Shown: piece by piece, positions 32,182-41,808 of the stretch | Layout: each line of letters begins with the position of its first letter | Position numbering within the stretch: the stretch's first letter is position 1 | Assembly: GCA_947567595.1 (NCBI GenBank) | Contig: CANOMQ010000034.1 | Span: 1 to 47,348 of the forward strand | Reading direction: 5' to 3' | Source of the DNA: an uncultured Lachnospiraceae bacterium | Lineage (GTDB): Bacteria; Bacillota; Clostridia; Lachnospirales; Lachnospiraceae | DNA length: 47,348 nucleotides | The notes under the pieces: generated by a model | What the model saw: the letters and a program-made list of their open reading frames with translations, nothing else | The model's database searches: none | Told to the model about the DNA's origin: nothing | Program-made: the position numbers and the translations under genes

Positions 32182-33636
32182 ATGATAAAACCAACATACG
32201 AACAGGTAAAGCAATACGAAGCAGACTACACATACGTCCCGGTCTGCAAGGAGATTCTGGCAGATGACATCACACCAATCTTAATGCTTCGGAAGCTCGC
32301 GGCGCTTGACGGACAGTACTTTTTGCTGGAGAGCGTGGAGGGCGGAAGTCTTGGACGCTATTCCTTCCTAGGCTATCACCCAAAGCTTTCTGTTTCCTGC
32401 AAGGACGGCGTCACAAAGGTCAAGGAAAACGGCATGGTGCGGATTGTGCCGGGAACGCCGAAGGAGGCGTTAGAGAGCATTCTTGCGCAGTACCGTTCAC
32501 CGCAGATTGAGGGGCTGCCGACGTTTACGGGCGGACTTGTCGGATATTTTGCATACGAGATGATACAGTACGCGGAGCCAAAGCTCAAAATCAAGCAAAG
32601 CGACATCAACGACTGTGAGCTGATGATGTTTGATAAGCTCATCGCCTTTGACCAGCTTCACCATAAGCTCTGCTTTATCACAAACATGCAGACCGCCGAA
32701 AAAGAGGAAGGCTACAAAAAAGCCATACAGGAGCTTGAGGCGTTTGTGGAAACGATACGGCTTACGGAACCGATTGCCTGTGAGCCGCCGCTTCCCGCCC
32801 CGCAGTTTACCTGCAACCTTTCAAAAGAGCAATACTGCAAAATGGTGGAACAGACAAAGCATTACATCAAGGAAGGCGATATTTTTCAGGGCGTTCTCTC
32901 AAGACGGTTTGAGGCAGATTATGACGGAAGCCTTCTGAATGCGTACCGGGTACTGCGCACGACCAACCCGTCGCCATACATGTATTACATGCAGATAAAG
33001 GATATGCAGATCGCGGGAACCTCGCCGGAAACAATGGTAAAGCTCACAAACGCAAGGCTAATGACATTTCCCGTGGCAGGCACAAGAAAGCGCGGCGCGG
33101 ACAAAGAGGAAGACCTTTATTTGGAACAGGAGCTGCTTGCGGACGAAAAGGAATGCGCGGAGCACAACATGCTTGTGGATTTGGCAAGAAACGACATCGG
33201 AAAAATCGCGGCGTACGGGAGCGTGCAGGTTGATGATTATATGGCAATCCACCGTTTTTCAAAGGTCATGCACATCGCAAGCACCGTGACAGGAACGCTT
33301 GCACAGGGCAGGACGGCGGCGGACACGATAGAAGCGCTGCTTCCGGCAGGAACCCTTTCCGGCGCGCCAAAATTCCGGGCTTGTGAAATTATTGACGAGC
33401 TTGAGCCTGACGCAAGGGGCGTGTACGGCGGGGCAATCGGATACCTTGATTTTGGCGGGAACCTTGATGTCTGCATTGCAATCCGCACGGCGGTCAAAAA
33501 AGGGAAAAAGGTCTATGTGCAGGCAGGCGCAGGGATTGTGGCGGACTCCGTACCCGAGAACGAATATCAGGAATGCGCGAACAAGGCGGGGGCTGTGATT
33601 GAGGCAGTGTGCATGGCAGAAACGCTTTGCGGATAA
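32182..33636 (+). CDS. trpE: Anthranilate synthase component I
   Basis: This 484-residue enzyme, full length, converts chorismate plus ammonia to anthranilate with TrpG. Its LLES-type motif FLLESVEGG near residues 47-55 is where tryptophan binds for feedback inhibition. The chorismate-binding C-terminal half contains IAGTSPE, PVAGTRKRG, LVDLARNDIGK, PAGTLSGAPK and GGAIGYLD. GGGTGAGG precedes the ATG. It is the first gene after the T-box terminator, so tRNA-Trp charging controls the whole operon in addition to enzyme-level feedback. Confidence 0.97.
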   Translation: MIKPTYEQVKQYEADYTYVPVCKEILADDITPILMLRKLAALDGQYFLLESVEGGSLGRYSFLGYHPKLSVSCKDGVTKVKENGMVRIVPGTPKEALESILAQYRSPQIEGLPTFTGGLVGYFAYEMIQYAEPKLKIKQSDINDCELMMFDKLIAFDQLHHKLCFITNMQTAEKEEGYKKAIQELEAFVETIRLTEPIACEPPLPAPQFTCNLSKEQYCKMVEQTKHYIKEGDIFQGVLSRRFEADYDGSLLNAYRVLRTTNPSPYMYYMQIKDMQIAGTSPETMVKLTNARLMTFPVAGTRKRGADKEEDLYLEQELLADEKECAEHNMLVDLARNDIGKIAAYGSVQVDDYMAIHRFSKVMHIASTVTGTLAQGRTAADTIEALLPAGTLSGAPKFRACEIIDELEPDARGVYGGAIGYLDFGGNLDVCIAIRTAVKKGKKVYVQAGAGIVADSVPENEYQECANKAGAVIEAVCMAETLCG

Positions 33637-33666
33637 CACGCGGAGGCTGCGGAAAGGAGCGGTAAC

Positions 33667-34248
33667 ATGATACTTTTAATTGACAATTATGACAGCTTTT
33701 CCTTTAATCTTGTACAGATGATTGGCACATTGCCTGCAGGAAAAGAGGAGCTAACGGTAATCCGCAATGATGCGCTTAGCGTATCTGAAATCATGGCGCT
33801 TGCACCGTCCCATATCGTTTTGTCGCCGGGACCGGGAAAGCCTTGCGACGCGGGCGTGTGCGAGGCATTGATAAAGGAAGCGGCGGGAAAGTTACCCATT
33901 CTTGGCGTATGCTTGGGACATCAGGCAATCTGCGAGGTGTTTGGTGCAAAAATCACCTACGCGCCACAGCTTATGCATGGAAAGAAAAGCCGTGTGCGGG
34001 TAGACAACGAAAGCGTGATATTCCGGGGACTTCCCGAGGAGCTTGATGTGGCACGGTATCATTCCCTCGTGGCGGCAAAGGAGCTGCTGCCGGACTGCCT
34101 TGCGGTAACGGCGTCTGACGAGGCGGGCGAGGTCATGGCGGTGCAGCATAAAACGTGTGCGGTGTATGGCTTGCAGTTCCATCCCGAGTCGATTATGACG
34201 CCGGACGGAGTTACGATGATACAAAATTTTTTAAACGGTGACAAATAG
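33667..34248 (+). CDS. trpG: Anthranilate synthase glutamine amidotransferase component
   Basis: This 193-residue class I glutamine amidotransferase supplies ammonia to TrpE. It starts LLIDNYDSFSFNLVQ and has the nucleophile Cys in LGVCLGHQ near residue 79. The His-Glu pair lies in LQFHPESIMT near 170. It is not fused to TrpD. It may also serve 4-amino-4-deoxychorismate synthesis (PabA role), as in many Firmicutes; that is inference. GAAAGGAGC precedes the start, 30 bases after trpE. Confidence 0.93.
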   Translation: MILLIDNYDSFSFNLVQMIGTLPAGKEELTVIRNDALSVSEIMALAPSHIVLSPGPGKPCDAGVCEALIKEAAGKLPILGVCLGHQAICEVFGAKITYAPQLMHGKKSRVRVDNESVIFRGLPEELDVARYHSLVAAKELLPDCLAVTASDEAGEVMAVQHKTCAVYGLQFHPESIMTPDGVTMIQNFLNGDK

Positions 34249-34263
34249 TGAATTGTTCAAAAA

Positions 34264-34281
34264 TATGACACGCGTGTCATA
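34264..34281. repeat. 18-bp perfect palindrome between trpG and trpD
   Basis: TATGACACG followed by its exact reverse complement CGTGTCATA, with no spacer. It sits 15 bases after the trpG stop and 21 bases before trpD. With no loop it is a better candidate for a protein-binding site than for an RNA hairpin. Purpose unknown. Confidence 0.6.
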
Positions 34282-34302
34282 AAAGGAAAGGGAGGAAGGA
34301 TT

Positions 34303-35316
34303 ATGATTATAGAAGCGACAAAGAAACTGGTGGAACGGGAAAACCTGACGGCAAAAGAGGCACAGCAGGTCATGGACGAAATCATGAGCGGCGAGGCGCA
34401 GGAGGTCAACATGGCGGCATTCCTCACGGCGCTTCGCATGAAGGGAGAGACGATTGAGGAAATTACGGCATGTGCGAAAAGCATGCGAAACCACGGTACA
34501 GCGGTGCCTGTGGACGGCGATGTGCTTGAGATTGTCGGAACCGGCGGCGATCAGTCCAACTCAATCAACATCAGCACCATTGCGAGCATAATCGTGGCGG
34601 CGGCAGGCTATAAGGTGGCAAAGCACGGAAACCGGAGCGTATCAAGCAAGAGCGGCGCGGCGGACTGCCTTGAGGCGCTTGGTGCAAAGCTTGAGCAGGA
34701 GCCGGAGCAAAACGCAAGGATTTTGGAGGAGGGAAATTTCTGCTATATGCACGCACCCAAATACCACCCGGCAATGCGTTTCGTCGCACCTGTCAGAAAA
34801 GGGACGGGGCTTCGCACCATCTTTAACATTTTGGGGCCGCTTACCAATCCTGCACACGCGACGGTTGAGCTGATGGGGGTATACAGCGAGGAGTTGGTGG
34901 AGCCGCTTGCGCAGGTGTTATGTAACCTTGGTGTCAAGCGCGGCATGGTTGTTTACGGGCAGGACCAGTTAGATGAAATTTCACTCAGCGCGCCGACGAC
35001 CTGCGTGGAAATTGACAATGGTACGTTAAAAAAATATGAAATCACACCAGAACAATTTGGGCTGAAACGGTGCAGGAAGGAAGAGCTGACCGGCGGCGAC
35101 GGGGCGCAGAACGCAAGGATTGCAGAGCGTATCCTGAAAAATGAGGACACTGGCGCAAAACGGGAAGCGGTGCTGCTCAACGCAGGAGCGGCGATTTACC
35201 TGATGGACGGCGCAAAATCCGTTCAGGAGGGCGTCGAGAAGGCGCGCGAAACACTTGAGAGCGGCAAGGCGTACGAGACACTGCAAAATTTCGTAAGACT
35301 TACAAATGCAAGTTGA
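34303..35316 (+). CDS. trpD: Anthranilate phosphoribosyltransferase
   Basis: This 337-residue enzyme transfers phosphoribose from PRPP to anthranilate. The glycine-rich PRPP site [14 protein letters not shown] lies near residues 78-91, and [15 protein letters not shown] and the [18 protein letters not shown] region are intact. Length and motifs are normal for a stand-alone TrpD. GGGAGGAAGG precedes the ATG. It is the third gene of the operon, after an unusual palindrome in the spacer. Confidence 0.97.
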   Translation: MIIEATKKLVERENLTAKEAQQVMDEIMSGEAQEVNMAAFLTALRMKGETIEEITACAKSMRNHGTAVPVDGDVLEIVGTGGDQSNSINISTIASIIVAAAGYKVAKHGNRSVSSKSGAADCLEALGAKLEQEPEQNARILEEGNFCYMHAPKYHPAMRFVAPVRKGTGLRTIFNILGPLTNPAHATVELMGVYSEELVEPLAQVLCNLGVKRGMVVYGQDQLDEISLSAPTTCVEIDNGTLKKYEITPEQFGLKRCRKEELTGGDGAQNARIAERILKNEDTGAKREAVLLNAGAAIYLMDGAKSVQEGVEKARETLESGKAYETLQNFVRLTNAS

Positions 35317-35348
35317 TTTTACATAAAATAAGAAATGGAGGCGTCTGA

Positions 35349-36143
35349 ATGATACTGGACGATTTGGCAGAGGCGACAAGGGCACGGGTGGCAAAAAAGA
35401 GACGCGAAACGCCGTTTGAGGAAATAAAAAGCAAAGCACTGGAGCTTGCACAGCGCGATAAGCCGTTCACATTCCCGTTTGAACAGGCAATCCGCAAGGA
35501 CGGTATCCGCTTTATCTGTGAGGTGAAAAAAGCGTCCCCCTCAAAAGGGGTTATCGCGAAGGACTTCCCGTATCTAGCGATTGCGCGCGACTATGAGCAG
35601 GCGGGGGCGGACTGCATTTCCGTCCTCACGGAACCGGACTATTTTCAGGGAGCGGACAGCTATTTGCAGGAAATTAGCAAAAGTGTCGGTATCCCGACAA
35701 TCCGAAAGGATTTTATCATTGATCCGTATATGATTTACGAGGCAAAATGCTTGGGCGCGTCGTGCGTGCTTCTGATAGCGGCACTGCTTGATACGGATAC
35801 CATACGGGTGTATAAGGAAATCTGTGACACGCTGGGGCTTTCCGCACTGGTGGAGGCGCATGACGAGCATGAGCTTGCATGTGCGGTGAAGGCGGGGGCG
35901 CGCATGATTGGTGTCAACAACCGAGATTTGCGGACGTTCACGGTGGATATTGAAAACAGTATCCGGTTAAGAGGGCTTGCGCCAAAGGATATTTTGTTTG
36001 TCGCGGAGAGCGGGATACAAACGGCGGCGGACATTGCAAACCTGCGAACGGCGGGGGTAGACGGTGTGCTGATTGGCGAGACGCTCATGCGAAGCAGTGA
36101 TAAGAAGGCAATGCTGGAAGAATTAAGGGGTGAGAAGGTATGA
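35349..36143 (+). CDS. trpC: Indole-3-glycerol phosphate synthase
   Basis: This 264-residue (beta/alpha)8 barrel carries the family signature FICEVKKASPSKGVI (catalytic Lys region near residues 53-68), PTIRKDFIIDPY and GVNNRDLRTF. VAESGI, GVLIGE and LM follow near the C-terminus. It closes the ring of the ribulotide intermediate to form indoleglycerol phosphate. It is not fused to TrpF, and its TGA overlaps the trpF ATG (ATGA). AAATGGAGG lies before the start. Confidence 0.97.
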   Translation: MILDDLAEATRARVAKKRRETPFEEIKSKALELAQRDKPFTFPFEQAIRKDGIRFICEVKKASPSKGVIAKDFPYLAIARDYEQAGADCISVLTEPDYFQGADSYLQEISKSVGIPTIRKDFIIDPYMIYEAKCLGASCVLLIAALLDTDTIRVYKEICDTLGLSALVEAHDEHELACAVKAGARMIGVNNRDLRTFTVDIENSIRLRGLAPKDILFVAESGIQTAADIANLRTAGVDGVLIGETLMRSSDKKAMLEELRGEKV

Positions 36144-36769
36144 CAAGGGTTAAGATTTGCGGGTTGAAAACGTTAGCCGATGTGGAGGCGGTGAACCGTT
36201 ATCTGCCGGAATATGTGGGCTTTGTATTTGCAAAGACAAGGCGTTTTGTGACAGATGAGCAGACGCGTCTGATGAGGCAGGCACTGGATAAAAAAATCAA
36301 GGCAGTCGGTGTTTTTGTAGATGAACCACTTGCACATGTGGTCGATTTGTGCGAGAATAGAATAATTGATGTCGCACAGCTCCACGGCTCGGAGAGCGAG
36401 GCGTATATCAGGGAGCTGAAACAAAAAACGGACATCTGTGTCATAAAAGCAACACGGGTTCAGACACCAGAGCAGGTTTTGCAGGTCATGTCCGATGAGG
36501 CGGATTACATGCTTTTTGATACCTATAAAAAGGGTGCGCCCGGCGGGACAGGCGAGCGGTTTCCTTTGGAAATACTGGAAAAATGCCTGCCGGATATGCA
36601 CAAGCCGTTCTTTGTCGCGGGCGGTCTTGACTGTGACAATGTTTTGGAGGTAATCGGAAGAACGGAGTGCTTTGCCGTGGACACAAGCAGCGGCGTGGAG
36701 ACAGACGGCGTAAAGGACGAACAAAAAATAAAGCAGTTTATAGAAAAAGTCAGAGGTAAGGAAAGGTAG
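36140..36769 (+). CDS. trpF: Phosphoribosylanthranilate isomerase
   Basis: This 209-residue barrel enzyme has VKICGLKT at the start with the catalytic Cys, and GFVFAKTRRFV. The catalytic Asp lies in MLFDTYKKGAPGGTGERF, with FVAGGLDCDNV and VDTSSGVETDGVKD downstream. It converts phosphoribosylanthranilate to the ribulose form, the step before TrpC. The start overlaps the trpC stop by four bases and the gene ends three bases before trpB, so translation is coupled on both sides. Confidence 0.95.
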   Translation: MTRVKICGLKTLADVEAVNRYLPEYVGFVFAKTRRFVTDEQTRLMRQALDKKIKAVGVFVDEPLAHVVDLCENRIIDVAQLHGSESEAYIRELKQKTDICVIKATRVQTPEQVLQVMSDEADYMLFDTYKKGAPGGTGERFPLEILEKCLPDMHKPFFVAGGLDCDNVLEVIGRTECFAVDTSSGVETDGVKDEQKIKQFIEKVRGKER

Positions 36770-36772
36770 ACA

Positions 36773-37969
36773 ATGGAAATGGAAGAACGAAAGGGCAGAT
36801 ACGGCGAATATGGCGGTCAGTACATACCGGAGACGCTTGTTCCTGCGGTGCAGGAGGTGGAGCGGGCATATGAGCATTACAAGAATGATACGGCATTTCA
36901 GAAGGAATTACAGGATTTGCTGGAAAAGTACGCAGGCAGGCCATCGCTTTTGTACTATGCCGAAAAGATGACAAAGGATTTGGGCGGTGCAAAAATTTAT
37001 TTAAAACGGGAGGACTTAAACCATACAGGCTCCCATAAAATCAACAACGTGCTTGGTCAGGTGCTTTTGGCAAAAAAGATGGGCAAAAAGCGCGTGATTG
37101 CGGAGACCGGGGCAGGACAGCACGGCGTGGCGACAGCGACGGCGGCGGCGCTTATGGGCATGGAATGCGAGATTTTCATGGGAAAAGAGGACACGGACAG
37201 ACAGGCGCTTAACTGTTACAGAATGGAGCTTTTAGGGGCAAAGGTGCACCCTGTCACATCAGGGACGATGACGTTAAAGGACGCGGTCAACGAGACCATG
37301 CGGGAGTGGGCGACACGGATGGACGATACGTTTTACGTGCTTGGCTCCGTGATGGGACCGCACCCGTTTCCGATGATGGTGCGCGATTTTCAAAAAATCA
37401 TCGGCGCGGAAATCAAGCAGCAGCTTCTTGCGGCGGAAGGGAAGCTTCCTGACGCGGTGATTGCCTGCGTGGGTGGCGGAAGCAACGCGATGGGTGCCTT
37501 TTATGAGTTCATACCTGACAAGGGTGTCCGGTTAATCGGCTGTGAGGCAGCAGGGCTTGGCGTTGACAATCCCAAAAACGCGGCGACGGTCACAAACGGA
37601 AGCGTCGGTATTTTTCACGGCATGAAATCCATTTTCTGTCAGGACGAGTACGGGCAGATTGCCCCGGTGTATTCCATTTCGGCGGGGCTTGACTATCCGG
37701 GGATTGGACCGGAGCACGCCAATTTAAATGAGACGGGGCGCGCGGAGTATGTGCCTGTGACGGACGATGAAGCGGTGGACGCGTTTGCGTATCTGTCACG
37801 GACGGAGGGCATTATCCCGGCGATTGAGAGCGCGCATGCGGTGGCACATGCAATGAAAATCGCACATACGTTTGACAAAAACCAAATTATCGTGGTCAAC
37901 ATTTCAGGGCGCGGTGATAAGGACGTGGCGGCGATTGCGCGCTACAGGGGCGTGGAAATTTTTGATTAA
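36773..37969 (+). CDS. trpB: Tryptophan synthase beta subunit
   Basis: This 398-residue PLP enzyme is a normal TrpB1. It has [15 protein letters not shown] at the start, the PLP Lys in HTGSHKINN near residues 82-90, and [17 protein letters not shown]. The phosphate-binding loop is [10 protein letters not shown], and LNETGRAEY lies further on. It joins indole from TrpA to serine, giving tryptophan. The start lies four bases after the trpF stop, with GGTAAGGAAAGG upstream, partly inside trpF. Confidence 0.97.
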   Translation: MEMEERKGRYGEYGGQYIPETLVPAVQEVERAYEHYKNDTAFQKELQDLLEKYAGRPSLLYYAEKMTKDLGGAKIYLKREDLNHTGSHKINNVLGQVLLAKKMGKKRVIAETGAGQHGVATATAAALMGMECEIFMGKEDTDRQALNCYRMELLGAKVHPVTSGTMTLKDAVNETMREWATRMDDTFYVLGSVMGPHPFPMMVRDFQKIIGAEIKQQLLAAEGKLPDAVIACVGGGSNAMGAFYEFIPDKGVRLIGCEAAGLGVDNPKNAATVTNGSVGIFHGMKSIFCQDEYGQIAPVYSISAGLDYPGIGPEHANLNETGRAEYVPVTDDEAVDAFAYLSRTEGIIPAIESAHAVAHAMKIAHTFDKNQIIVVNISGRGDKDVAAIARYRGVEIFD

Positions 37970-38013
37970 AAAATGGCAAGGCAATTTTAGGAAAATTAGG
38001 AGAGAGGAATAAA

Positions 38014-38790
38014 ATGAACAGGATAGAGAAAGCATTTGAAAACAAGAAAGCATTTATCGCGTTTGTGACGGGCGGAGACCCCGACCTTGAGACGACGGAG
38101 GCGCTTATCCCGCAGATGGCGCAGGCGGGCGCGGATATCATTGAAATCGGCATTCCGTTTTCCGATCCGATAGCGGAGGGGGTGGTCATTCAGCAGGCAG
38201 ACGAGCGGGCGCTGCGGGCGCAGACGACGACCGACAAGCTGTTTGACATGGTGAAGCGTGTGCGCGGGAAGGTGGACGTTCCGCTTGTGTTCATGACCTA
38301 CATCAACCCGATTTACACCTACGGCACGGAAAAATTTATGGAAAAATGCGCGGAGTGTGGGATTGACGGCGTGATTGTGCCTGATGTGCCTTTTGAGGAG
38401 CGGCAGGAAATTCAGGATGCCTGTGACGCGCAGAAGGTTGCGCTTATTTCCATGATTGCGCCGACCTCAAAGGAGCGTATCCGGCTGATTGCAAAAAATG
38501 CGGAGGGCTTTTTGTACTGTGTATCGTCGCTTGGCGTGACGGGTGTGCGCAGTAATATTACGACAAATGTCAGCGAGATGGTCAGTCAGGTCAAGGCGGT
38601 TTCCGACATTCCGTGCGCAGTCGGGTTTGGCATTTCCACGCCAAAACAGGCAAGGGAAATGGCGGCAGTCTCGGACGGGGCGATTGTCGGGAGCGCGATT
38701 GTCAAAATCATTGCACAGTATGGAAAAAACTGCATATCGCCTGTCTGTGATTATATCAGGGAGATGAAAGCGGCGGTTTTGGCGGCATAG
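38014..38790 (+). CDS. trpA: Tryptophan synthase alpha subunit
   Basis: This 258-residue barrel cleaves indoleglycerol phosphate to indole and feeds it to TrpB. The catalytic Glu is in DIIEIGIPFSDP near residue 47. The second catalytic acid, Asp60 in E. coli (LADGP), is Glu here (IAEGV), which I recall as common in clostridial TrpA. FMTYINPIYTYG, GVIVPDVPFEE and VGFGISTPKQA are also present. AGGAGAGAGG precedes the ATG. It is the last gene of the operon, closed by a terminator. Confidence 0.95.
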   Translation: MNRIEKAFENKKAFIAFVTGGDPDLETTEALIPQMAQAGADIIEIGIPFSDPIAEGVVIQQADERALRAQTTTDKLFDMVKRVRGKVDVPLVFMTYINPIYTYGTEKFMEKCAECGIDGVIVPDVPFEERQEIQDACDAQKVALISMIAPTSKERIRLIAKNAEGFLYCVSSLGVTGVRSNITTNVSEMVSQVKAVSDIPCAVGFGISTPKQAREMAAVSDGAIVGSAIVKIIAQYGKNCISPVCDYIREMKAAVLAA

Positions 38791-38793
38791 GAT

Positions 38794-38827
38794 AAAGGTC
38801 GGGTGTGTGACAGCACTCGACTTTTTT
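38794..38827 (+). terminator. trp operon terminator
   Basis: GTCGGGTG (38798-38805) pairs with CACTCGAC (38814-38821) with one G-T wobble, preceded by AAA and followed by six T. Confidence 0.85.
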
Positions 38828-38838
38828 CGTGCGCGAAC

Positions 38839-38866
38839 TTGCACAAATAAGAAAAGGTGCTATAAT
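38839..38866 (+). promoter_or_regulatory. trkA promoter
   Basis: TTGCAC (38839-38844), 16 bases, TATAAT (38861-38866), about 73 bases before the trkA start. Confidence 0.75.
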
Positions 38867-38939
38867 CGTATCTATAAAGCTTTGATAACGATTTGGAACG
38901 GGCTTGGTAAAACGATTTTGAGAGTGAGGTCTGACACAT

Positions 38940-40301
38940 ATGAAAATCATCATAGCAGGAGACGGAAAGGTCGGCTCGACGCTGGCAAAGCAGCTTTCCG
39001 CCGAAGGATATGATTTGACGCTGATTGACGCGAAGGCAAAGGTGCTTGAGCTGAGCGAGGAGCGTTATGACGTGATGGCGGTACAGGGAAACTGCGCGAC
39101 GATGGAGACGCTTGACAATGCGAAGGTAAAGGAGAGCGACCTGCTGATTGCCGTCACAAACGCCGATGAGATTAATCTTTTGTGCTGTCTGCTTGCACAT
39201 GGCATGAACCCGAAAATACATACGATTGCCCGTGTGCGCAATCCGGAGTATACCAAACAGGTGTACGAAATGCGCGGGCTGTTTGGCATTTCCATGATGA
39301 TTAATCCTGAAGGCAGCGCGGCGCTTGAGATTGAGCGGCTGATTAAATATCCCGGCTTTTTGAAGCGCGACACGTTTGCGAAGGGGCGGGTGGAGATTGT
39401 GGAGCTGCGCATTGAGAGCGGCTCGAAGCTGTGCAATCTTGCGCTCAATGATTTAGAGGGTGTCATCAAGTGCAGCGTTTTAATCTGCGCCGTGCTGCGT
39501 GACGGAAAGGCAATTGCGCCGAACGGCTTTTTTACATTGAAGGAAAACGACAGGATTTTCGTGACGGCATCGCCCCAGAATCTTACGATTTTACTGAAAA
39601 ATCTGGGGATTATCACGCACAAGGCAAAGCAGGTCATGATCTGTGGCGGCGGAAGGGCAAGCTATTATCTTGCAAAGGCGCTGATTGGCAGCGGTATCGC
39701 GGTCAAGATTATCGAAAACGACAAGGAGCGGTGTGTACAGATTGCAACGCTTCTGCCGGAGGCGGACATTATCTATGGCGACGCAAGCAATGAGTTTGTG
39801 CTTGAGAGCGAGGGCATTGCGAAGTGTGACGCGCTTGTGACGCTCACGGGCGTGGACGAGATGAACACAATGATTTCCCTGTACGGAAATAGCTGCGGTG
39901 TGCCGCAGATTATCACAAAAATCGGGCGTATGGAAAACAGCACGCTTTTAAATTCCCTTCCGATTGGCAGTATCATCAGCCCGAAGTCGCTTTGCAGCAA
40001 CGCGATTGTGCGCTACGTGCGGGCACTGCGCAATCAGACAGGTGCCGCGCGTGCCATTCACTATATTGCGGACGGGCAGGCGGAGGCGATTGAGTTTTTG
40101 GTGGACGAGGGCACCATGCACTGCGGGGAGCCTCTAAAACAGCTCCACATCAAGAAAAACGTGCTTGTCGCGTCCATCACAAGCGGCTTTCGCCAGACCA
40201 TCATACCAAACGGCGATTCGGTGTTTGAGAAGGGCAATATCGTGCTGATTGTCACAAGCGCAAAGCAGGTGATTTACAGCCTGAACGATATTTTTGAATA
40301 A
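38940..40301 (+). CDS. trkA: Potassium uptake regulatory protein TrkA
   Basis: This 453-residue cytoplasmic protein is two RCK units in tandem. Each has a Rossmann NAD-binding domain followed by a TrkA-C domain. The first is MKIIIAGDGKVGSTLA...LIDAKAK; the second is MICGGGRASYYLAKALIGSG...KIIENDKE from about residue 230. It binds NAD(H)/ATP and gates the TrkH channel. The trkH gene follows after 38 bases and should be co-transcribed. Length matches full-size TrkA rather than the short single-unit KtrA. Confidence 0.95.
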   Translation: MKIIIAGDGKVGSTLAKQLSAEGYDLTLIDAKAKVLELSEERYDVMAVQGNCATMETLDNAKVKESDLLIAVTNADEINLLCCLLAHGMNPKIHTIARVRNPEYTKQVYEMRGLFGISMMINPEGSAALEIERLIKYPGFLKRDTFAKGRVEIVELRIESGSKLCNLALNDLEGVIKCSVLICAVLRDGKAIAPNGFFTLKENDRIFVTASPQNLTILLKNLGIITHKAKQVMICGGGRASYYLAKALIGSGIAVKIIENDKERCVQIATLLPEADIIYGDASNEFVLESEGIAKCDALVTLTGVDEMNTMISLYGNSCGVPQIITKIGRMENSTLLNSLPIGSIISPKSLCSNAIVRYVRALRNQTGAARAIHYIADGQAEAIEFLVDEGTMHCGEPLKQLHIKKNVLVASITSGFRQTIIPNGDSVFEKGNIVLIVTSAKQVIYSLNDIFE

Positions 40302-40339
40302 AATGCGGCGGCTGCCGGATAAGGATACGGGATACGATT

Positions 40340-41794
40340 ATGAACTATAAAATGATGGGAAAGTTTATCAGCAAAATTTTACTGGTTGAGGCGGTTTTTA
40401 TGCTGCCGGCGCTGCTGATTAGTGTTTTTCATAACGAGACAAAGAGCGTTGCCGGTTTTGTATGGAGCATACTGATTACGCTTTTGCTTGCGGGCATTCT
40501 GATGGTTTTATGCAGCCACTCCTCCAAGTCGTTTTATGCGCGGGAGGGGCTTGTGTGCGTGGGAATGAGCTGGATTGTGATGAGCCTTTTAGGGAGCCTG
40601 CCGTTTTTTATTTCGGGCGAAATACCGGATTTCATGGACGCGCTGTTTGAGACGGTTTCAGGCTTTACCACGACGGGCGCGACCATTCTTGGCGAGGTGG
40701 AGGCGATGTCGCGCGGGTGCCTATACTGGCGCAGCTTTACCCACTGGCTTGGCGGTATGGGCGTACTGGTGTTTGTGCTTGCGATTGCTTCCGGCGGCGA
40801 CAGCAAGAGCGGCTTTACCATGCACCTGCTGCGTGCGGAAAGCCCGGGACCAAAGGTCGGGAAGCTCGTGCCGAAGATGAAAACGACGGCGGAAATCCTG
40901 TATGCGATTTATATTCTGCTTACGGTGCTGGATATTTTCTTTTTACTGCTTGGCAAAATGCCGCTGTTTGACGCGGTCTGCACGGCATTTGGAACGGCGG
41001 GTACGGGCGGCTTTGGCATAAAAAACGACAGCATTGCGGGCTACAGTCCGTATTTACAGAATGTATGTACGATATTTATGCTGTTGTTCGGCGTCAATTT
41101 CAGTTGTTACTATATGCTCTTAATCCGGCAGTTTCGAAGCGTGTGGAAGGACGAGGAGCTGCGCTTTTACCTCGGCGCGGTCTTGGCGAGCATTCTTGTG
41201 ATTGCGTGCAACATCAGGGGGCTTTATGCAACGCTTGAGGAGACGGTTCGCCATGCGGCGTTTCAGGTGGCAAGTATCGTGACGACGACCGGATTTGCCA
41301 CGACGGATTTTGATTTGTGGCCGTCGCTTTCCAAAATGATTTTACTTGCGCTGATGTTAGTGGGCGCGAGCGCGGGAAGCACCGGGGGCGGGTTTAAGTT
41401 TGCAAGGCTTCTTTTGATTTTTAAGAGTATCCGGCGAAATATCCGGCAGGTACTACAACCGCAGAAGATACAGGTGGTGCGCGTCAACGGACAGCCTGTG
41501 GACGAGAAAATTTTGGAAAACACAAATGCATATCTTGCGATTTATGTGATTATAATTGTTGTAAGCTGCATTTTGGTGGCAGTGGACGGATTTTCCATGA
41601 TGACGAACCTTTCGGCGGTCATCGCGTGCTTTAACAACATCGGTCCCGGCTTTGAGGCGGTGGGCGCGACCTGCAGCTTTGCGGGCTTTGGATACTTTTC
41701 AAAGCTGGTGCTGATTATTGACATGCTCGCGGGAAGACTGGAGATTTTCCCGATTTTAATCCTGTTTTCGGGCGCGGCATGGCGGCACAGATAG
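40340..41794 (+). CDS. trkH: Potassium transporter TrkH
   Basis: This 484-residue integral membrane protein is a four-fold repeat of K+-channel-like M1-P-M2 units. The selectivity-filter glycines are visible in TTGATILGE, GTAGTGGFGI, TTTGFATTD and NNIGPGFEAVG. It forms the K+-conducting dimer regulated by TrkA. The C-terminus (LILFSGAAWRHR) is normal for the family. It lies directly downstream of trkA and overlaps the ribosome binding site of a small gene after it. Confidence 0.95.
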   Translation: MNYKMMGKFISKILLVEAVFMLPALLISVFHNETKSVAGFVWSILITLLLAGILMVLCSHSSKSFYAREGLVCVGMSWIVMSLLGSLPFFISGEIPDFMDALFETVSGFTTTGATILGEVEAMSRGCLYWRSFTHWLGGMGVLVFVLAIASGGDSKSGFTMHLLRAESPGPKVGKLVPKMKTTAEILYAIYILLTVLDIFFLLLGKMPLFDAVCTAFGTAGTGGFGIKNDSIAGYSPYLQNVCTIFMLLFGVNFSCYYMLLIRQFRSVWKDEELRFYLGAVLASILVIACNIRGLYATLEETVRHAAFQVASIVTTTGFATTDFDLWPSLSKMILLALMLVGASAGSTGGGFKFARLLLIFKSIRRNIRQVLQPQKIQVVRVNGQPVDEKILENTNAYLAIYVIIIVVSCILVAVDGFSMMTNLSAVIACFNNIGPGFEAVGATCSFAGFGYFSKLVLIIDMLAGRLEIFPILILFSGAAWRHR

Positions 41795-41808
41795 GAGGAA
41801 TACGGTTG

